Source of the DNA: Scylla paramamosain
Taxonomy: Eukaryota; Arthropoda; Malacostraca; Decapoda; Portunidae
Direction: 5' to 3'
DNA length: 64,000 nt
Assembly (NCBI RefSeq): GCF_035594125.1
Contig: NC_087152.1
Coordinates: forward strand, 7,061,001 to 7,125,000
In this document: positions 60,900 to 64,000 of the stretch, piece by piece
Position numbering within the stretch: position 1 is the first letter of the stretch
Layout of the letters: each line of letters starts with the position of its first letter
Notes under the pieces: model-generated
Databases searched by the model: none
What the model saw: the letters and a program-made list of their open reading frames with translations, nothing else
Told to the model about the DNA's origin: nothing
Translations under genes and position numbers: made by a program

Positions 60900-61088
60900 C
60901 TCGTATTCTGCTATCTCATCATAACTAATTTTCAAAGGCCACAGAGATGATTAGCCGGGTTCTCAAGAGTTTTCTCCTATTAATAATGTAGAAATCTTGT
61001 TAATCTGTCACTAGAACAGTAAAAACATCCTCAAAAAAAACTGTGTAACTTTTACTATATAGAGTGCGGCTCAGAAGGTTTTCAGAAT
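60898..61088. mobile_element. Second copy of the GTATTCTGAAACG MITE-like family
   Basis: Contains GCTCGTATTCTG at the left, TTTTCAAAGGCCACAGAGAT, CTCAAGAGTTTTCTCCTATT and TTGTTAATCTGTCACTAGAA in the interior, and GCGGCTCAGAAGGTTTTCAG at the right. These match the copy at 51.71 kb in the same order. Confidence 0.5.
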
Positions 61089-61344
61089 TTGGTCCTTCAG
61101 TCACCACCAGTCACCACCTCATCTTTGTCAGCAGGCACTACCTCATCACACCCACGTCCCCGGATTTCAGAGTCATTAGTTTGAATGAGGTTTATTTCGA
61201 GAGTATTACATTATTTCTGAATCGCGCGCATAGCCACTGGACAAATGAGTTCCTGATACGCGATAAAAAACCCAGACGTGACAGGAAATACAAGTGTCCT
61301 GTGTGTCCGGGGCTGCTGGTACTGTTTGCTCGCGACTCCTAGTG

Positions 61345-61810
61345 GGAGGGGGATGTTGGGATGTGGGAAACACCAGTGCGGTACGATATTTTTTTCTCCT
61401 TTGCTATACTGTTATGTTTTTCTCCTTGTGCCTAAGTTTATCTCATGTAAGGGAAACACCAATGCAATACTCTTTATTCCCTGTTTTATTGTGTTCTGTT
61501 CCCTTCCTGTGCTTATGTTTTATCTTATGTTGTGTGGGGTGAGCATGCTAGAATGAAAATACCAGTGCGATATTTTTCCTTTCTGCTTCATTATGTTCTG
61601 ATTCTTACTTGTGCTTACGTCTTTTTCTCTTGCTGTCTTGGTTTACTGTGTTGTGTTTTCTCTCTGTGCTTATATATGTATCTCATGCTGTGTAAGTGAG
61701 GATTCTGCGTTACGGAGAACACCAGTGCGATACGATATTCTCTTTCCTGTTTTTTTTTTTTTGTGTGTGTTGTTTCCTTCCTTTAATTATGTCTACCTCA
61801 TGCTGTCCTA
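61345..61810. repeat. Degenerate minisatellite of about 100-bp units
   Basis: The phrase (A)ACACCAGTGCG(A/G)TA recurs near 61369, 61455 (variant), 61559 and 61719. Each is followed by T-rich sequence and a TGTGCTTATGT…TCTCATG(CT)TGTG-type segment. There are about four to five units. Confidence 0.6.
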
Positions 61811-62557
61811 GGTCCCTACTGTGATGAAAAACTTATTTCTTTCGTATGAAGACAGGACTTGTGTTATTATTACTTATTTTCATTTGATCTTTTACGCATC
61901 GTGGGAATCACACAAGGGGGAAAAATTTAAGTTTGAACTAAAGGTCACTCCACTGCCGCTTCCATAAAGAAAATAAACATAAGAGAGCCAATAGAAAAGC
62001 CAGTTTAGTTACGCATGTTATTTGTTCTTTCTTCACTATTCTAACTGAGAACATAACACTCTCTGCAGGTTCAAATTACATCCATTCTCGTCTTATTCAG
62101 TATTCCTCCATTACTTTGTTTACGACATATGGCTCTTTTGCTGGCGGAAATGTGGAAAAGAATGGCGTATGTGCGCCTTGATTTATGGCGATGGAAACAT
62201 AAATCCTTTCATTGCACAGACTAATTTCTCTTTCCCTCCTCATCCATTCTGATCCTCAACTTCCCGTCCCCCTTCGTGGCGGCGTCGGGGGACTTTGCTG
62301 GTCCCTAGGAGACTCTTGGTGGCAGGCGGGGCGTGAGTGATGTCAAACGAGATCTTACGGAATTTATGCTTCAAGGCGTAAATGACAAGCTTAAGGAAGA
62401 TGATCTGAAGATGTTGGACCGTATTCTGAAACGTTTCGGTGTATTATTTCAATTACTACTAACAGGCTCCAGTGGAAGTTAGCGGTGTGACTTTGTTGCG
62501 TCTTGGCTGTCTAGTGGATTGTAAACGATGGCTCAGTCACTCCTTCAGGACATTATG

Positions 62558-62808
62558 ATTATATTGATACCTTAGCTCCTCCTAAGACGAGCCGTAATGC
62601 ACTTGTTGTAAATACCAAGCGTAAGTGTGCATCAAACATCGATGACTAGCGAATGGGAGAGACACCACATATTTAAATTATAATCTTATTACTGACACCT
62701 TACCTCCTCCTAATACGATCTGTAATGCATTAGTTGAAAATATTAAGCGTAAGTGTGCATCAGACATCGGAGACTAGTGGATGGGAGAGACACCACACGT
62801 TTAATTAA
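62558..62808. repeat. Two-copy tandem duplication of about 125 bp
   Basis: Both blocks contain AGCGTAAGTGTGCATCA, ACATCG(A/G)(T/A)GACTAG and GGATGGGAGAGACACCACA-type sequence, at about 62615-62675 and 62740-62800, with roughly 85-90% similarity by eye. Confidence 0.75.

Positions 62809-64000
<1,192 letters not shown>

Overview
The window is nuclear DNA from an arthropod, most likely a decapod crustacean and perhaps a crab. Three spliced genes with phase-consistent GT-AG exons sit in AT-rich DNA packed with very long dinucleotide and trinucleotide microsatellites, 5'-truncated non-LTR retrotransposons and short inverted-repeat DNA elements. The insect-type telomere motif TTAGG and an arthropod secreted CUB-type protein both point to Arthropoda. 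The microsatellite load and the retroelement type suggest decapod; this species-level call is inference. No bacterial gene, CRISPR array or rRNA gene is visible.

Layout. (1) 257-6870, minus strand: the first nine coding exons (470 residues) of carnitine O-palmitoyltransferase 1, leaving the window on the left just before the expected catalytic-histidine exon. (2) 6871-24137: a long non-coding interval with giant (TA)n arrays, a fold-back palindrome (7.8-8.9 kb), LINE fragments, a 628-bp mariner-like inverted-repeat element (17.07-17.70 kb), and possible GC-rich promoter or 5' UTR segments near 18.2 kb and 22.0-22.25 kb. (3) 24138-46172, plus strand: a complete inturned (INTU) gene, 22 coding exons and 899 codons, with a PDZ domain and C-terminal longin-like regions. 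Its introns hold a nested LINE insertion, TTAA-flanked and TA-rich-flanked inverted-repeat elements, SINE-like copies and a 226-bp TTG/TTC/TTA tract beside a splice acceptor. (4) 46173-50132: intergenic, microsatellite-rich, with a small tandem duplication. (5) 50133-57517, minus strand: seven exons, including the stop codon, of a secreted Cys-rich/CUB-domain protein. Its first exon or exons were not found. (6) 57518-64000: no convincing coding sequence; GC-rich and (CT)n/(GA)n-rich DNA, a degenerate minisatellite and short inverted-repeat elements.

The three genes do not form a pathway: mitochondrial fatty-acid import, ciliary/planar-polarity signalling, and an extracellular protein. CPT1 and INTU are arranged head to head. 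No new enzymatic or defence system is visible. The most notable structures are in how repeats meet gene boundaries: an interstitial TTAGG array bracketed by a duplicated exon-intron junction, a minisatellite that copied a 3' splice site, microsatellites acting as polypyrimidine tracts at acceptors of all three genes, and an inverted-repeat DNA element family present as a full-length-like and an internally deleted copy.
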